A DNA stretch of 64,000 nt from Ruminococcus sp. (GTDB lineage: Bacteria; Bacillota; Clostridia; Oscillospirales; Ruminococcaceae): contig JAFUYP010000009.1 in NCBI GenBank assembly GCA_017470535.1, positions 1 through 64,000 on the forward strand, read 5' to 3'. A program made the translations under genes and the position numbers. Below, piece after piece: positions 34,660 through 42,954 of this stretch (position 1 is its first letter; every line of letters starts with the position of its first letter). Below the pieces are notes generated by a model. It did not search any database. It was not told the DNA's origin and worked only from the letters and a program-made list of their open reading frames with translations.

Positions 34660-36817
34660 TTACCAGCTCTGCAAAAAAGCCGCCTTTGGCAATAAGCTCG
34701 TCGTATGTGCCGTCCTCAACGACACTGCCTTTGTCAAGCACAAGTATGCGGTCGCAGTTTTTGATAGTTGATAGCCTGTGTGCGACTACTATCCTTGTGC
34801 ATTTAAGTGAATCGAGCGCCTGACTGATCTGCTTTTGCGTTAGATTGTCAAGTGCCGACGTAGCCTCGTCAAAAATAAGTATCTTAGGCTTTGGTGCTAT
34901 CGCACGGGCTATCATCAGCCGCTGCTTCTGACCGCCTGAAATGCCGCCCTGCCCCTCGCTTATAAGTGTGTTCATACCCATAGGCATCGCTCTGATGTCA
35001 TCAGCGATACCTGCGACCTCGGCTGCCTCCCAAGCATCATCAAGTGTCAGCTGCGGAGCGGATATTACTATGTTTGAAAAAATATCCCCCCTGAACAATC
35101 CGCCGTCCTGCGTAACAGTACCTATCTTTCGCCTGAGTGATCTGAGATCGAGCGAGTTTATATCCTTCCCGTCGTAGAACACACCGCCACGCTCAGGGAC
35201 TTCAAGCCCTAACAGCAGCCTTATGAGCGTGCTTTTTCCGCAGCCTGTCCTGCCGACAATTGCAATGTATTCGCCACGGTTGATCTTCAGATCAAGACCG
35301 TTTATTATGTACGGGTCATTCTCATTGTATCGGAAGCATACGTTGTTAAGCTCGATAGTACCCGATACACGGGTAACTATCTCACGCCCCTCGCTCACCT
35401 CGGGAACAGTTTTCAGTATCGGCTTTGCCATGTCAAGGATCGGCTTTATCTGTGCTGCCGATAAAGCAACATCAGAAAGCGATGTGAACGCACCCATGAC
35501 CATGCCGTATGCAGTGTTGAATGCTATGTACGACGACGGGTCGATGTCAGCTTTTACTGCAATGTAGTAAAGTGCTATCGTTCCTGCCATTGAGATAAAG
35601 AACGATATAGCTGTGTTGAGCTTTAAAAACAACGGCGGATCATAGGTAAGCTCAGCACATTCAGTGTATTGCTTCGCCCATTTTGAGAAAGCTCTTTTTT
35701 CTGCGCCTGCGAGCTTTATCTTCTTTATGCCGGTTATCATGGCATATGAAAGACCGCTCTCCTTAGCTTCAAGCTCCATGCACTGCCTTGTTATCTTCGT
35801 CTGCATAAATGTCGTTATCAGAGAAAACCCGACCGTTGTAAGGATAATGATCAGGGCAGGCAGCGTAAGTGCCGGTGCGATGCTGAATATCTGCGTGATG
35901 TAAAGCAGTGAGATCACAGATGTGAGTCCCATGCTCAGAACATTTGTCACAAGCAGCTGACACAGCGTTTTCATAGACTGCGTTCTTGTGCCGAGCGAGC
36001 CGGAGCTGTACTTTTTGAAAAACGACGCCGGAAGTGTGAGTACCCTCATCATCACCGAGGACTCGACCGACTGTGTTATCTTGGCTTTTATGCGCTCAGA
36101 AGCGAGCTTGTCACAGACATTTATTATCTGCTGTGACAGCGTTACAAAAACAATAAATACCGCCGTGCCCCACAGCACCGACAGACTGCCGTTCTTAGGC
36201 ACGAACCCCGTGACGAACCTTGTGAGCTTCGGCATCATCATGCCTATGATCGTTCCTAAAAGCATTATGCTTATAAGTATCGTAAAGTCAGCACCGTTAA
36301 GACAGCGTTTCATGTAGATGATAAGATCCTTTACACTAAGCTCTCTGAGCGGCAGCGGTCTGTAAAAGCTCACAGCGAACAGATCGAACCTTTCAGCATT
36401 TTTGCGGCTGATACTTATACTTTTGCCGTTCTCATCGGTGTATCTGTAACCACGCATAGCCTTTGGATAGACAGCAACAGGTGTGCCGCTGTCTTTTAGG
36501 TATGCTATCATCGGACCCGAGGCTTTTTTGTACCACCCCTCTGACAGCTCGACAGTCCTGTGCATAAACCCGTGCGGTCTTAATGCGTATTCAAGCTGTT
36601 CATCAGGGTCTGTGATATTTTCCGGTATCTCGACCGGCTTTATACCGTAGAATTTAAGTATGTCATCAATGGCGTCCTTTGTCACTATCCGTGGGTCGGT
36701 AAGCCGTCCTGCTCTCTTTTTCCCGCCCACCGCAGATGCCATTCTCAGGATAGATTCTTCAAATACGTCCTGATCGTTTAGCTTTCGCTGACGTATCTGT
36801 TCATCATATAAACTCAT
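34637..36817 (-). CDS. NHLP-type bacteriocin ABC transporter, permease/ATPase subunit
   Basis: The 726-residue protein has an N-terminal cytosolic region (1-160), six membrane helices (about 175-460) and a C-terminal ABC ATPase. The ATPase shows Walker A VGRTGCGKST, the signature SGGQKQRLMIARAI, Walker B ILIFDEATSALD and the switch VVAHRLST. Instead of a C39 peptidase it carries a non-peptidase N-terminal extension, the layout of the second (permease/ATPase) subunit of NHLP export systems. It lies 52 bp downstream of the peptidase-bearing subunit and probably forms a heterodimer or parallel exporter with it. Confidence 0.88.
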   Translation of the reverse strand: MSLYDEQIRQRKLNDQDVFEESILRMASAVGGKKRAGRLTDPRIVTKDAIDDILKFYGIKPVEIPENITDPDEQLEYALRPHGFMHRTVELSEGWYKKASGPMIAYLKDSGTPVAVYPKAMRGYRYTDENGKSISISRKNAERFDLFAVSFYRPLPLRELSVKDLIIYMKRCLNGADFTILISIMLLGTIIGMMMPKLTRFVTGFVPKNGSLSVLWGTAVFIVFVTLSQQIINVCDKLASERIKAKITQSVESSVMMRVLTLPASFFKKYSSGSLGTRTQSMKTLCQLLVTNVLSMGLTSVISLLYITQIFSIAPALTLPALIIILTTVGFSLITTFMQTKITRQCMELEAKESGLSYAMITGIKKIKLAGAEKRAFSKWAKQYTECAELTYDPPLFLKLNTAISFFISMAGTIALYYIAVKADIDPSSYIAFNTAYGMVMGAFTSLSDVALSAAQIKPILDMAKPILKTVPEVSEGREIVTRVSGTIELNNVCFRYNENDPYIINGLDLKINRGEYIAIVGRTGCGKSTLIRLLLGLEVPERGGVFYDGKDINSLDLRSLRRKIGTVTQDGGLFRGDIFSNIVISAPQLTLDDAWEAAEVAGIADDIRAMPMGMNTLISEGQGGISGGQKQRLMIARAIAPKPKILIFDEATSALDNLTQKQISQALDSLKCTRIVVAHRLSTIKNCDRILVLDKGSVVEDGTYDELIAKGGFFAELVNRQRLDN

Positions 36818-36869
36818 CGGACTGCGCTCCTTTCATATGGTAACACTGTGCTAAGACTGCCTGAACGCC

Positions 36870-39047
36870 TTAGTCATTTGAGATAAGGTCCGCATAGCGG
36901 CCTCCACGAGCATAAAGCTCCTCATGTGTGCCGCTTTCTTCGGCAACGCCGTTTTCAAGCAGTATGATGTTATCGCAGTCACGGATAGTTGAGAGCCTGT
37001 GTGCGATTATTATGCAGGTCATGCCACGCTTTTTGACAGCCTCCATAAGGTCGGCTTCGGTCTTTGCATCAAGCGCCGAGGTCGCCTCGTCCATTATCAG
37101 CACAGTAGGCTCCTGAGCGAGCGCACGGGCTATCTCAAGCCTTTGCCGCTGACCGCCCGAGAGATCTCTTCCTCCCTCGGTGAGCCTTGCCTGATAGCCG
37201 CCTGCACGCTGCATGATGTCTTTGTGTATCTGTGCATCGTGGGCAGCGAGCTTCATTTCAAAGTCCTCTATCGTGTTGTCCCACATCTTGATGTTGTTGG
37301 CAATAGTATCCTCAAAAAGAATAATATCCTGATCGACTACTGCGACAGAGCTTGTAAAGGTCTCACGGTCTATCTCGCTCATAGGCTTGCCGTCAAAGAG
37401 TATCTCGCCCTCCCACGGCTGATAAAGCCCTGACACGAGCTTTGCGATAGTTGACTTGCCGCACCCCGACGCACCGACGATCGCCACTCTGCTGCCCGGT
37501 TTGAGCGTCAGTGAAAGATCCTTTATCAAAGGCTCTGCGAGCTTAGAATATCCGAACGTGACATTTTTGATCTCCACGCTGCCCCTTAGCTTGTCGTAGT
37601 CTTTGTTTTCATCAAGCGGTTCATCACGGAAGCTGACATCATCAGGGTACTCCATAACGTCCTCGACACGTTCCATCTGAGTTCGCATCTCCTGTATAGT
37701 CTGCCCTGCTGCGATAAGGGTAGACGCCGGCATGATAAGCATTCCCATAAAGCTCTGGAACGCCATTATCATACCCATAGTAAATTCCTGCTGCATCGTA
37801 AGATAAACACCTACTACAAGTACAGCGGTGTTTGCAAGAGCTGATAAAAATACAGGTATTATGCCAAGGTATGTGTTGAGTTTAACAAACTTCTCCTCCG
37901 ATGCCGAGATAGACGCCTGATAACCCGCCCACTTCTGGAAGAACCCTGTCTCCGAGCCGCTGGATTTTATAGTTTCGATCATCTGTATCCCGGCAATGGT
38001 AGTTGAGCTGAGCTTGCCCTGATCTCTCTGCTCGACACGGGTGATGTTCACACGCTTTTTTGATATGAGCCTGCCGACAAAGGCATTTATCACTATCGTC
38101 CCCACACCAATGAGCGTCAGCATCACACTGTATCTTATCATGACCACAAGATAGAATATCATCATAGCCGCATTGAGAAGTATAGGCGCTATCGTTTCTA
38201 TAAGAGTGTTTGCGATAGTCTCATTGTTTGCACGGCGCATCTGTATGTCGCCTGCCATGCGCTGACTGAAAAAATCAAGCGGAAGTCTCAGTACCTTCCA
38301 CATATATGAGCTGCTGCCTATAACAGCCATTTTGCCGTTTATCCTGTGGGTGTAAACAGCCCTGACAGCCTCAGCGATTATCTGAAGCGTGCCGACACCT
38401 GCAAAAAGCAAAATAAACGGCATCAGCATTTCCCGGTTTTCGCCGGTCAGCAGTCCGTCCATAAAGAATCTTGAAAATGCAGGTGATATAAGCTCAAAAA
38501 CAAATCCTATCACCATTGTGGTTATCATGAAGATCACAGCAGCCTTTGCCCCCGTGAGCCTTTTTCTTGCAAAGGCGATAGTGCTTTTCTGACTGCCGCC
38601 GGGAGTAAAGTCCTCAGTCGGCTCAAACATCATGCAGATGCCTGTAAAGCAGCGGTCGAATTCCTCCATAGTCACCCTGATGTTCCCACGGGCAGGGTCG
38701 TTTATCACGGCGTATTTTCCCCTGAAGCCGCAAAGCACGACAAAGTGATTGAAGTTCCAGTGTATTATGCACGGAAAGCTGCCTGACTTCTTTATGCTGT
38801 CAACATCAAGACTGTAACCCTTAGCCTGCATACCGTAGCTGCGAGCAGCCTTTAAAACATTTCTTGCATTTGAGCCGTCACGAGAAACGCCGCAGTCTCT
38901 CCTGACCTGTTCGAGCGGTATCCATTTTTTGTAATATGCCATTATCATCGCAAGCGACGCCGCACCGCATTCAAGCGCTTCAAGCTGCATTATAACAGGC
39001 ACTTTGGCAGCGCCCCTGCTGACCGGCATGATCTTTTTCTTACTCAA
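36870..39047 (-). CDS. NHLP-type ABC transporter with C39 peptidase
   Basis: The 725-residue protein starts with a C39 peptidase domain (about 12-140). The catalytic Cys lies in QLEALECGAASLAMIMAYY, the His in CIIHWNFNHFVVLCG, and the Asp in VINDPARGN. Six membrane helices follow, then the ATPase with Walker A VGASGCGKST, signature LSGGQRQRLEIARAL and Walker B VLIMDEATSALD. It should cleave the leaders after Gly-Gly and export the mature proteins. Three double-glycine precursors lie just upstream. The protein starts at ATG 39047. Confidence 0.93.
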   Translation of the reverse strand: MSKKKIMPVSRGAAKVPVIMQLEALECGAASLAMIMAYYKKWIPLEQVRRDCGVSRDGSNARNVLKAARSYGMQAKGYSLDVDSIKKSGSFPCIIHWNFNHFVVLCGFRGKYAVINDPARGNIRVTMEEFDRCFTGICMMFEPTEDFTPGGSQKSTIAFARKRLTGAKAAVIFMITTMVIGFVFELISPAFSRFFMDGLLTGENREMLMPFILLFAGVGTLQIIAEAVRAVYTHRINGKMAVIGSSSYMWKVLRLPLDFFSQRMAGDIQMRRANNETIANTLIETIAPILLNAAMMIFYLVVMIRYSVMLTLIGVGTIVINAFVGRLISKKRVNITRVEQRDQGKLSSTTIAGIQMIETIKSSGSETGFFQKWAGYQASISASEEKFVKLNTYLGIIPVFLSALANTAVLVVGVYLTMQQEFTMGMIMAFQSFMGMLIMPASTLIAAGQTIQEMRTQMERVEDVMEYPDDVSFRDEPLDENKDYDKLRGSVEIKNVTFGYSKLAEPLIKDLSLTLKPGSRVAIVGASGCGKSTIAKLVSGLYQPWEGEILFDGKPMSEIDRETFTSSVAVVDQDIILFEDTIANNIKMWDNTIEDFEMKLAAHDAQIHKDIMQRAGGYQARLTEGGRDLSGGQRQRLEIARALAQEPTVLIMDEATSALDAKTEADLMEAVKKRGMTCIIIAHRLSTIRDCDNIILLENGVAEESGTHEELYARGGRYADLISND

Positions 39048-39061
39048 AACAAATCCTCCGA

Positions 39062-39478
39062 TCAGTTGAACAGCAGCGAGATTATCTGCGTCTGCTTGTA
39101 CTGTACTTTAATATCATATACCCCGTCGGGCATCTTCATGTCTGCCGATGCGATGGTCATGCCGTCGGTGTCCCTGCCGACGTAGTTTATAACACCCGTG
39201 ACATCACCGGCCGAGACCTTCATGCCGACCTCAACATTTTCGGAGATCTCCTCGTCATCAAAGGCTATGAGCATCATGCCCTTTTCAACAGTCCCCGTCC
39301 CGGAGGCGGTGCTTTCGTATGCTGTAAAAGCGCTCCACGCAAAAAGCGCTGCGATGAGCAGTATGAGTGTTGTCAGTACTACCCATATCGCAGGGCTCGT
39401 AACGTGCAGATGATCGTTGAGATCCTCCGGTGAATTAAGTCTTTCGATATTCTTTTCTCTGAAAATATTATTATCCAT
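39062..39478 (-). CDS. Short HlyD-like secretion adaptor
   Basis: Starting at ATG 39478 gives 138 residues; a GTG at 39490 is the alternative start. One membrane helix (about 30-52, WVVLTTLILLIAALFAW) is followed by about 85 extracytoplasmic residues with the lipoyl/barrel-type pieces GTGTVEKGMMLIAF and VGMKVSAGDVTGVI. NHLP-system HlyD proteins normally have 250 or more residues with a long coiled hairpin; none is present here, and the C-terminus reads normally to VQYKQTQIISLLFN. It is either a minimal adaptor or a reduced one. It lies in the operon between the precursor genes and the exporter. Confidence 0.75.
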   Translation of the reverse strand: MDNNIFREKNIERLNSPEDLNDHLHVTSPAIWVVLTTLILLIAALFAWSAFTAYESTASGTGTVEKGMMLIAFDDEEISENVEVGMKVSAGDVTGVINYVGRDTDGMTIASADMKMPDGVYDIKVQYKQTQIISLLFN

Positions 39479-39497
39479 TTTCTTCACCACTGTGCTG

Positions 39498-39800
39498 TTA
39501 TTTTGGTATCACAAGCTCCTCGCCCGGGTAGAGGAACGCCGAATACTCCTGTAATGAGCTTCTTACCACCCCGTGACGCTGTGCTGTGCTGATTATCACA
39601 TCTCTGTTAGCCTCGGCAATAACTATCGAAGAAACGTGGTACTGCCTTGAAATAGAGCTTATAGTCTCTTTCCCCACGACAGTATGAGTTAAAATGCCGC
39701 CCTCATCGCCGGCAGCACCGCCGAGGACCTTTTCCATGTTTTCATCGGAAAGCTCAGTCATGTGTGTCCTGAGCATATCAGCTCTGACTCGTCTTCTCAT
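39498..39800 (-). CDS. Double-glycine leader protein carrying a LysM domain
   Basis: The 100-residue precursor has the leader ELSDENMEKVLGG ending at about residue 28. The mature part is then a LysM-like peptidoglycan-binding domain: THTVVGKETISSISRQYHVSSIVIAEANRD ... LYPGEELVIPK. GGGAGGTAAC precedes ATG 39800. After cleavage by the C39 transporter the product would be a small secreted LysM protein, an unusual cargo, because most precursors of this type are bacteriocins or unmodified small peptides. Its leader aligns well with those of the two upstream precursors. Confidence 0.85.
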   Translation of the reverse strand: MRRRVRADMLRTHMTELSDENMEKVLGGAAGDEGGILTHTVVGKETISSISRQYHVSSIVIAEANRDVIISTAQRHGVVRSSLQEYSAFLYPGEELVIPK

Positions 39801-39865
39801 GTTACCTCCCGTCCATATATCAAAGAAAGGCTTTATGCTTTTGGTTTTGGTAAATATCAGTACAA

Positions 39866-39891
39866 GCGCATCTGATATACACCAGATGCGC
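39866..39891 (-). terminator. Hairpin between precursor genes
   Basis: GCGCATCTG (39866-39874) and CAGATGCGC (39883-39891) form a perfect 9-bp stem. On the minus strand it is not followed by a strong T run, so it may be an attenuator or an mRNA-stabilising structure separating precursor and exporter expression. Confidence 0.45.
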
Positions 39892-39911
39892 CTTGATGCT
39901 GTTATTGATGT

Positions 39912-40124
39912 TTATACTTTCTGCTTTTTGTATTTAGCGCTGCCGCACTTGGTACATCTGTATTCTATCAGCAGAGTCTTGGAATTAAGATTAGAAGTGT
40001 GTACACGCTCCCAGTTGTGCTTTTTGCCGCCCGGACACTTGTCAGCGCCTGCCGTTTCGCCTGCACCGCCTGTGATATTGTCGAGCATCTCGTCGTCAAG
40101 TTCATTTAAAAGATTGTTACTCAT
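39912..40124 (-). CDS. Double-glycine leader protein with possible zinc-ribbon-like mature part
   Basis: Starting at ATG 40124 (MSNNLLNELDDEMLDNITGG) gives 70 residues with GGAG 8 nt upstream. The leader ELDDEMLDNITGG ends near residue 20. The mature part, about 50 residues, contains CPGGKKHNW and YRCTKCGSAKYKKQ, a C...H...CxxC pattern that could bind zinc or form disulfides. It is highly basic at the C-terminus, which would suit an antimicrobial peptide. I do not recognise a named family. It would be processed by the C39 exporter encoded downstream. Confidence 0.8.
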   Translation of the reverse strand: MSNNLLNELDDEMLDNITGGAGETAGADKCPGGKKHNWERVHTSNLNSKTLLIEYRCTKCGSAKYKKQKV

Positions 40125-40182
40125 GATCATTACTCCTTTTCATTATATATTCTTAGTCATTCTGGTCGTACCTGTAAGCAGA

Positions 40183-40419
40183 TCAGTGATTGCGAGCCAA
40201 TTTAATTATCCTTTCAATTTTGTTATGTACGGCATCGGGATCTATTGGTGTAATATTGCTCAGATCAGGCCTTCTTGCCATATCCTCCGGACTCAAGGTA
40301 TTGACCATGGGATATTTTTTAGATAACTCATCCATACTAATACCGCCGGTAACTTTATCAAGAACATCATCATCAAGCTCAGAATCCTTCATCGCTTCAT
40401 TTTTCTCAACGTCTTTCAT
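40183..40419 (-). CDS. Double-glycine leader protein, first precursor of the operon
   Basis: Starting at ATG 40419 (MKDVEKNEAM) gives 78 residues with GGAG 8 nt upstream; the frame extends further to 40437. The leader SELDDDVLDKVTGG is closely similar to those of the two other precursors. The mature part has no cysteines and carries ISMDELSKKYPMVNTLSPE, ending in a basic helix (KIERIIKLARNH). The function is unknown; a small secreted effector or bacteriocin is possible. It is the promoter-proximal gene of the export locus. Confidence 0.75.
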   Translation of the reverse strand: MKDVEKNEAMKDSELDDDVLDKVTGGISMDELSKKYPMVNTLSPEDMARRPDLSNITPIDPDAVHNKIERIIKLARNH

Positions 40420-40507
40420 AATTATGACTCCTTTCACTTTTCATCGGTCGTTGTCAGTTTACATAAAAAAGCTTTTCCGGATATGTTCTTTTTTATATCT
40501 TGTGTAT

Positions 40508-40539
40508 ATTATACCACACCAAGTTCACCGTATTTCACC
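40508..40539 (-). promoter_or_regulatory. Promoter of the peptide locus with direct repeats in place of a -35
   Basis: On the minus strand TATAAT (40508-40513) is preceded by tandem GGTGAAAT (40532-40539) and GGTGAACT (40522-40529), 10 bp apart, and a weaker GGTGTGG (40514-40520). No good -35 exists. Direct repeats just upstream of -10 are the classic binding layout of SARP activators, and a SARP-type gene lies next door. Confidence 0.55.
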
Positions 40540-40629
40540 AGATTCAAAGCAAATATTATGCGATATGCACAGACTCCCGGGCGGTTGTATATTCAATTTT
40601 AACAACGCAAATGTAAATAAACTGTTAAT

Positions 40630-41448
40630 TTATATTTTCCTGCTGTCCGGCAGCAGATCATATAAAAGCCCCATAGCAAAGCTCGTTTCCGACCAGGAGT
40701 ATTCTATCATGTATTCACCCTTGTACAGAGCGAGCGCCTGCCTGCTTCCCGACAGCGCATCGTACAGATCGCACGAAACATAGTCCTTGTTTATCTGTAA
40801 CTGCCTGTTCTGCTTGACGACAGCTTTTTCAAGCCCGTTTTTTTTCAGGTCAGCCAACAGACTTCGTACCGAGTTTGAAACTCTCTTGGAAGCCGGGGCA
40901 TCAAAATCCGTTATCCCGAAAACATCAGCCGCAATATCATGGCTCGTAACAGGATAGCCGCACTGATCTATAAGATATGCAAGTATCTCCTTTGATACGG
41001 TGCGTGAGAACCTCATGACCTCGCCGTCAGGTCTTAGCACCATAAACGAGCCGAATGTCATAGCACGCAGCTTGTTGTTACCCTTGTCCGACACAGGGTA
41101 TCTCAGATGTTCAAGAGCCTCTTTTAAGTCCCCGGGACTTATCGGAGAGGTAAGAAATGCACTGCAATAGACCCTGTGTGCATCAAGTGCGTATTCAGGA
41201 CAGGCGGTCATGAATATGATATTCACATAAGACTGCTGCTTTTCTATCCGGCGGACTGTGCTGATAAGCTGTGAGCCATACAGCTCCGGGCAGATAAATA
41301 TTATATCCACTCTTTGCTCTTTGAGTATCTGTAAAGCGTGAAGCATATCATCAGCAGACAGATGCTCGCCCTTCTTGTCGATAGCCTGCATGAGCGTATG
41401 CACCTGAGCGCATATCGGTTCAGTGTGATCGAGAGTTAGTGTTATCAT
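40630..41448 (-). CDS. SARP-type transcriptional regulator with a receiver-like N-terminal domain
   Basis: The 272-residue protein has an N-terminal receiver-like fold (1 to about 120) and a C-terminal winged helix of the SARP/OmpR kind. The winged helix runs from MTFGSFMVLRPDGEVMRFSR through VSKEILAYLIDQCGYPVTSHDIAADVFG to SVRSLLADLKKNGLEKAVV. In the receiver-like part the strand-3 phospho-acceptor Asp is not visible; the segment reads VDIIFICPELYG, with Cys at the expected place, so it may be unphosphorylated or sense something else. It is encoded upstream of the precursor genes on the same strand and likely activates them. Confidence 0.75.
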   Translation of the reverse strand: MITLTLDHTEPICAQVHTLMQAIDKKGEHLSADDMLHALQILKEQRVDIIFICPELYGSQLISTVRRIEKQQSYVNIIFMTACPEYALDAHRVYCSAFLTSPISPGDLKEALEHLRYPVSDKGNNKLRAMTFGSFMVLRPDGEVMRFSRTVSKEILAYLIDQCGYPVTSHDIAADVFGITDFDAPASKRVSNSVRSLLADLKKNGLEKAVVKQNRQLQINKDYVSCDLYDALSGSRQALALYKGEYMIEYSWSETSFAMGLLYDLLPDSRKI

Positions 41449-41485
41449 TTTCTTTCCTTCCGGCTCCTGCTTTCAGGTAATGCCT

Positions 41486-42142
41486 TTACCTTTTAAGATA
41501 TTCGCTCGATACCGGGAACTCAAAATAAGTATCCGGGTACGGCTCGTCTTTGAGCATAAAGTGCCACCATTCGCAGAATATCGGCTCAAAGCCGCCACGC
41601 ACCATTACCCTTTGCAGCATCATCCTGTTTTCGTACTGAGCTTCGGTTATGTCCTTAAAATCCGGGTGCGACCTCTCACTGAACAGATCAAACGGTCCTC
41701 CCATGTCAAGCTCTCTGCCGGTCTTCATGTCAAGCAGTGTGACATCGACAGCACTTCCTCTGCTGTGACTTGACTGCTTGGCGATGTAGCCCTTTCTGAA
41801 CAGCTCCTGCTTTTCAAGCTCGGGATAGAAATACGGCTTCATGCGAATGTCGGTATCCTCTATGCCCCACCTTACGAACTGCCTTACCGCCGACGCCGGA
41901 CGGTAAGCATCAAAGACTTTCAGACGGTACCCGTGTACCAAAAACTCCTGACTGACTTCTTTTAGCGCCCTTGCCGCTTCTATCGTCAGCAGAGCGCACG
42001 GCTCCTCGTATCCGTCAACACGGTCGCCTAAAAAATTGTATGTAGAATAATAACGTATCTCCTGTATTATCGAAGGGATAAACTCTCCTAATACCACGAA
42101 CCCCGACGGGTCCTTTGTGGGATCATTGATAAACTGTTTCAT
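41486..42142 (-). CDS. D-alanyl-D-alanine dipeptidase (VanX/DdpX family, M15D)
   Basis: Starting at ATG 42142 with GGAG upstream gives 218 residues. The zinc ligands and catalytic residues appear as SSHSRGSAVDVTLLD (SxHxxGxAxD) and EWWHF. The family hydrolyses D-Ala-D-Ala, either to recycle dipeptide from peptidoglycan or, with VanA/VanH, to give vancomycin resistance. No van ligase or dehydrogenase is nearby, so recycling is more likely. It is transcribed divergently from the TetR gene, with a clear promoter, which points to TetR control. Confidence 0.9.
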   Translation of the reverse strand: MKQFINDPTKDPSGFVVLGEFIPSIIQEIRYYSTYNFLGDRVDGYEEPCALLTIEAARALKEVSQEFLVHGYRLKVFDAYRPASAVRQFVRWGIEDTDIRMKPYFYPELEKQELFRKGYIAKQSSHSRGSAVDVTLLDMKTGRELDMGGPFDLFSERSHPDFKDITEAQYENRMMLQRVMVRGGFEPIFCEWWHFMLKDEPYPDTYFEFPVSSEYLKR

Positions 42143-42173
42143 AAGCATCTCCAATTATTATAGTATAGTATAT

Positions 42174-42202
42174 ATTGTAACACTTTTGTGAATAAAAGTC
42201 AA
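42174..42202 (-). promoter_or_regulatory. Promoter of the dipeptidase gene
   Basis: On the minus strand TTGACT (42197-42202), 17 bp, TACAAT (42174-42179), about 32 bp before the start codon. Confidence 0.7.
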
Positions 42203-42239
42203 TCAGTTTTACCGTTTTGGTCAAAAGAATAATTATTGC

Positions 42240-42268
42240 TTGCAATATCGGGATATATGTGTTATAAT
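42240..42268 (+). promoter_or_regulatory. Promoter of the TetR-family gene
   Basis: TTGCAA (42240-42245), 17 bp, TATAAT (42263-42268), about 60 bp before ATG 42330. Confidence 0.65.
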
Positions 42269-42329
42269 AGAATTTATCCGGAATGAGTTTTATGTTTAAG
42301 CAAATGTGTTTCAGGTATGGTGATGATAT

Positions 42330-42914
42330 ATGGAAGAAAAGAAAACAGACCGCCGCAGTGAAAAGACAAGAAAGGCTATCCGTGAGGCGCTCACAGAGCT
42401 GCTTACCGATAAGCCGCTCGGCAAGGTCACGGTGCAGGAGATAGCCGACAAAGCAGATGTCAACAGGGTGACATTTTATAAGCACTATCTTGATGTGTAC
42501 GACCTTTATGATAAGATAGAGGAGGATGTCCTTGTTGCAATGGGGCTTCTTATGCTCTCGCTGGAGGAGCTTGAATCAGAGCAGTTCTTCTCGCACCTTA
42601 TAGACTATATAGATGAGAACAAGGCGATATTCAGACTCATTTTCAGCCCTAATGTCCCGGGGCAGCTCAAGGATAGATTCAATAAACTTATCTATGGCGT
42701 TTTCATGCAGATACAGGCTGAAAAGCTGGAAATAGATCTTAATGACAAGCAGCTCAGCTTTAATGTGTGCTACCGCTCTCAGGGCTGTATCGCCGTGCTT
42801 GAAAAGTGGGTCAGGGGAGATTTCTCCGAACCTAAGGATCTTATAATAAAGACTGTATCCGGTCTTGACCTTAATACAGAGGATTATATAATGTATATCC
42901 TTGATAAAAAGTAA
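42330..42914 (+). CDS. TetR/AcrR-family transcriptional regulator
   Basis: The 194-residue protein has the N-terminal TetR helix-turn-helix: RRSEKTRKAIREALTELLTDKPLGKVTVQEIADKADVNRVTFYKHYLDVYDLYD. The C-terminal ligand-binding part resembles the TetR_C_8-type proteins of Clostridia that act as phage-lysogeny or kinase activator-like regulators. The N-terminal ATG has a GGTATGGTGATG context with a weak ribosome site. It diverges from the dipeptidase gene, with both promoters in between, so it probably controls that gene and itself. It is followed by a strong bidirectional terminator. Confidence 0.88.
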   Translation: MEEKKTDRRSEKTRKAIREALTELLTDKPLGKVTVQEIADKADVNRVTFYKHYLDVYDLYDKIEEDVLVAMGLLMLSLEELESEQFFSHLIDYIDENKAIFRLIFSPNVPGQLKDRFNKLIYGVFMQIQAEKLEIDLNDKQLSFNVCYRSQGCIAVLEKWVRGDFSEPKDLIIKTVSGLDLNTEDYIMYILDKK

Positions 42915-42918
42915 ATAC

Positions 42919-42954
42919 AAGCGCTGTGACAAATAACAAGTCACAGCGCTTTTG
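42919..42954. terminator. Bidirectional terminator between TetR and LtrA genes
   Basis: AAGCGCTGTGAC (42919-42930) and GTCACAGCGCTT (42940-42951) form a perfect 12-bp stem at the convergent ends, followed by a T run on the plus strand. Confidence 0.85.

Noticed and set aside
41486..42142. Vancomycin resistance cluster.
   Set aside because: Only a VanX-like dipeptidase is present; no D-Ala-D-Lac ligase, VanH dehydrogenase or VanRS is in the window.
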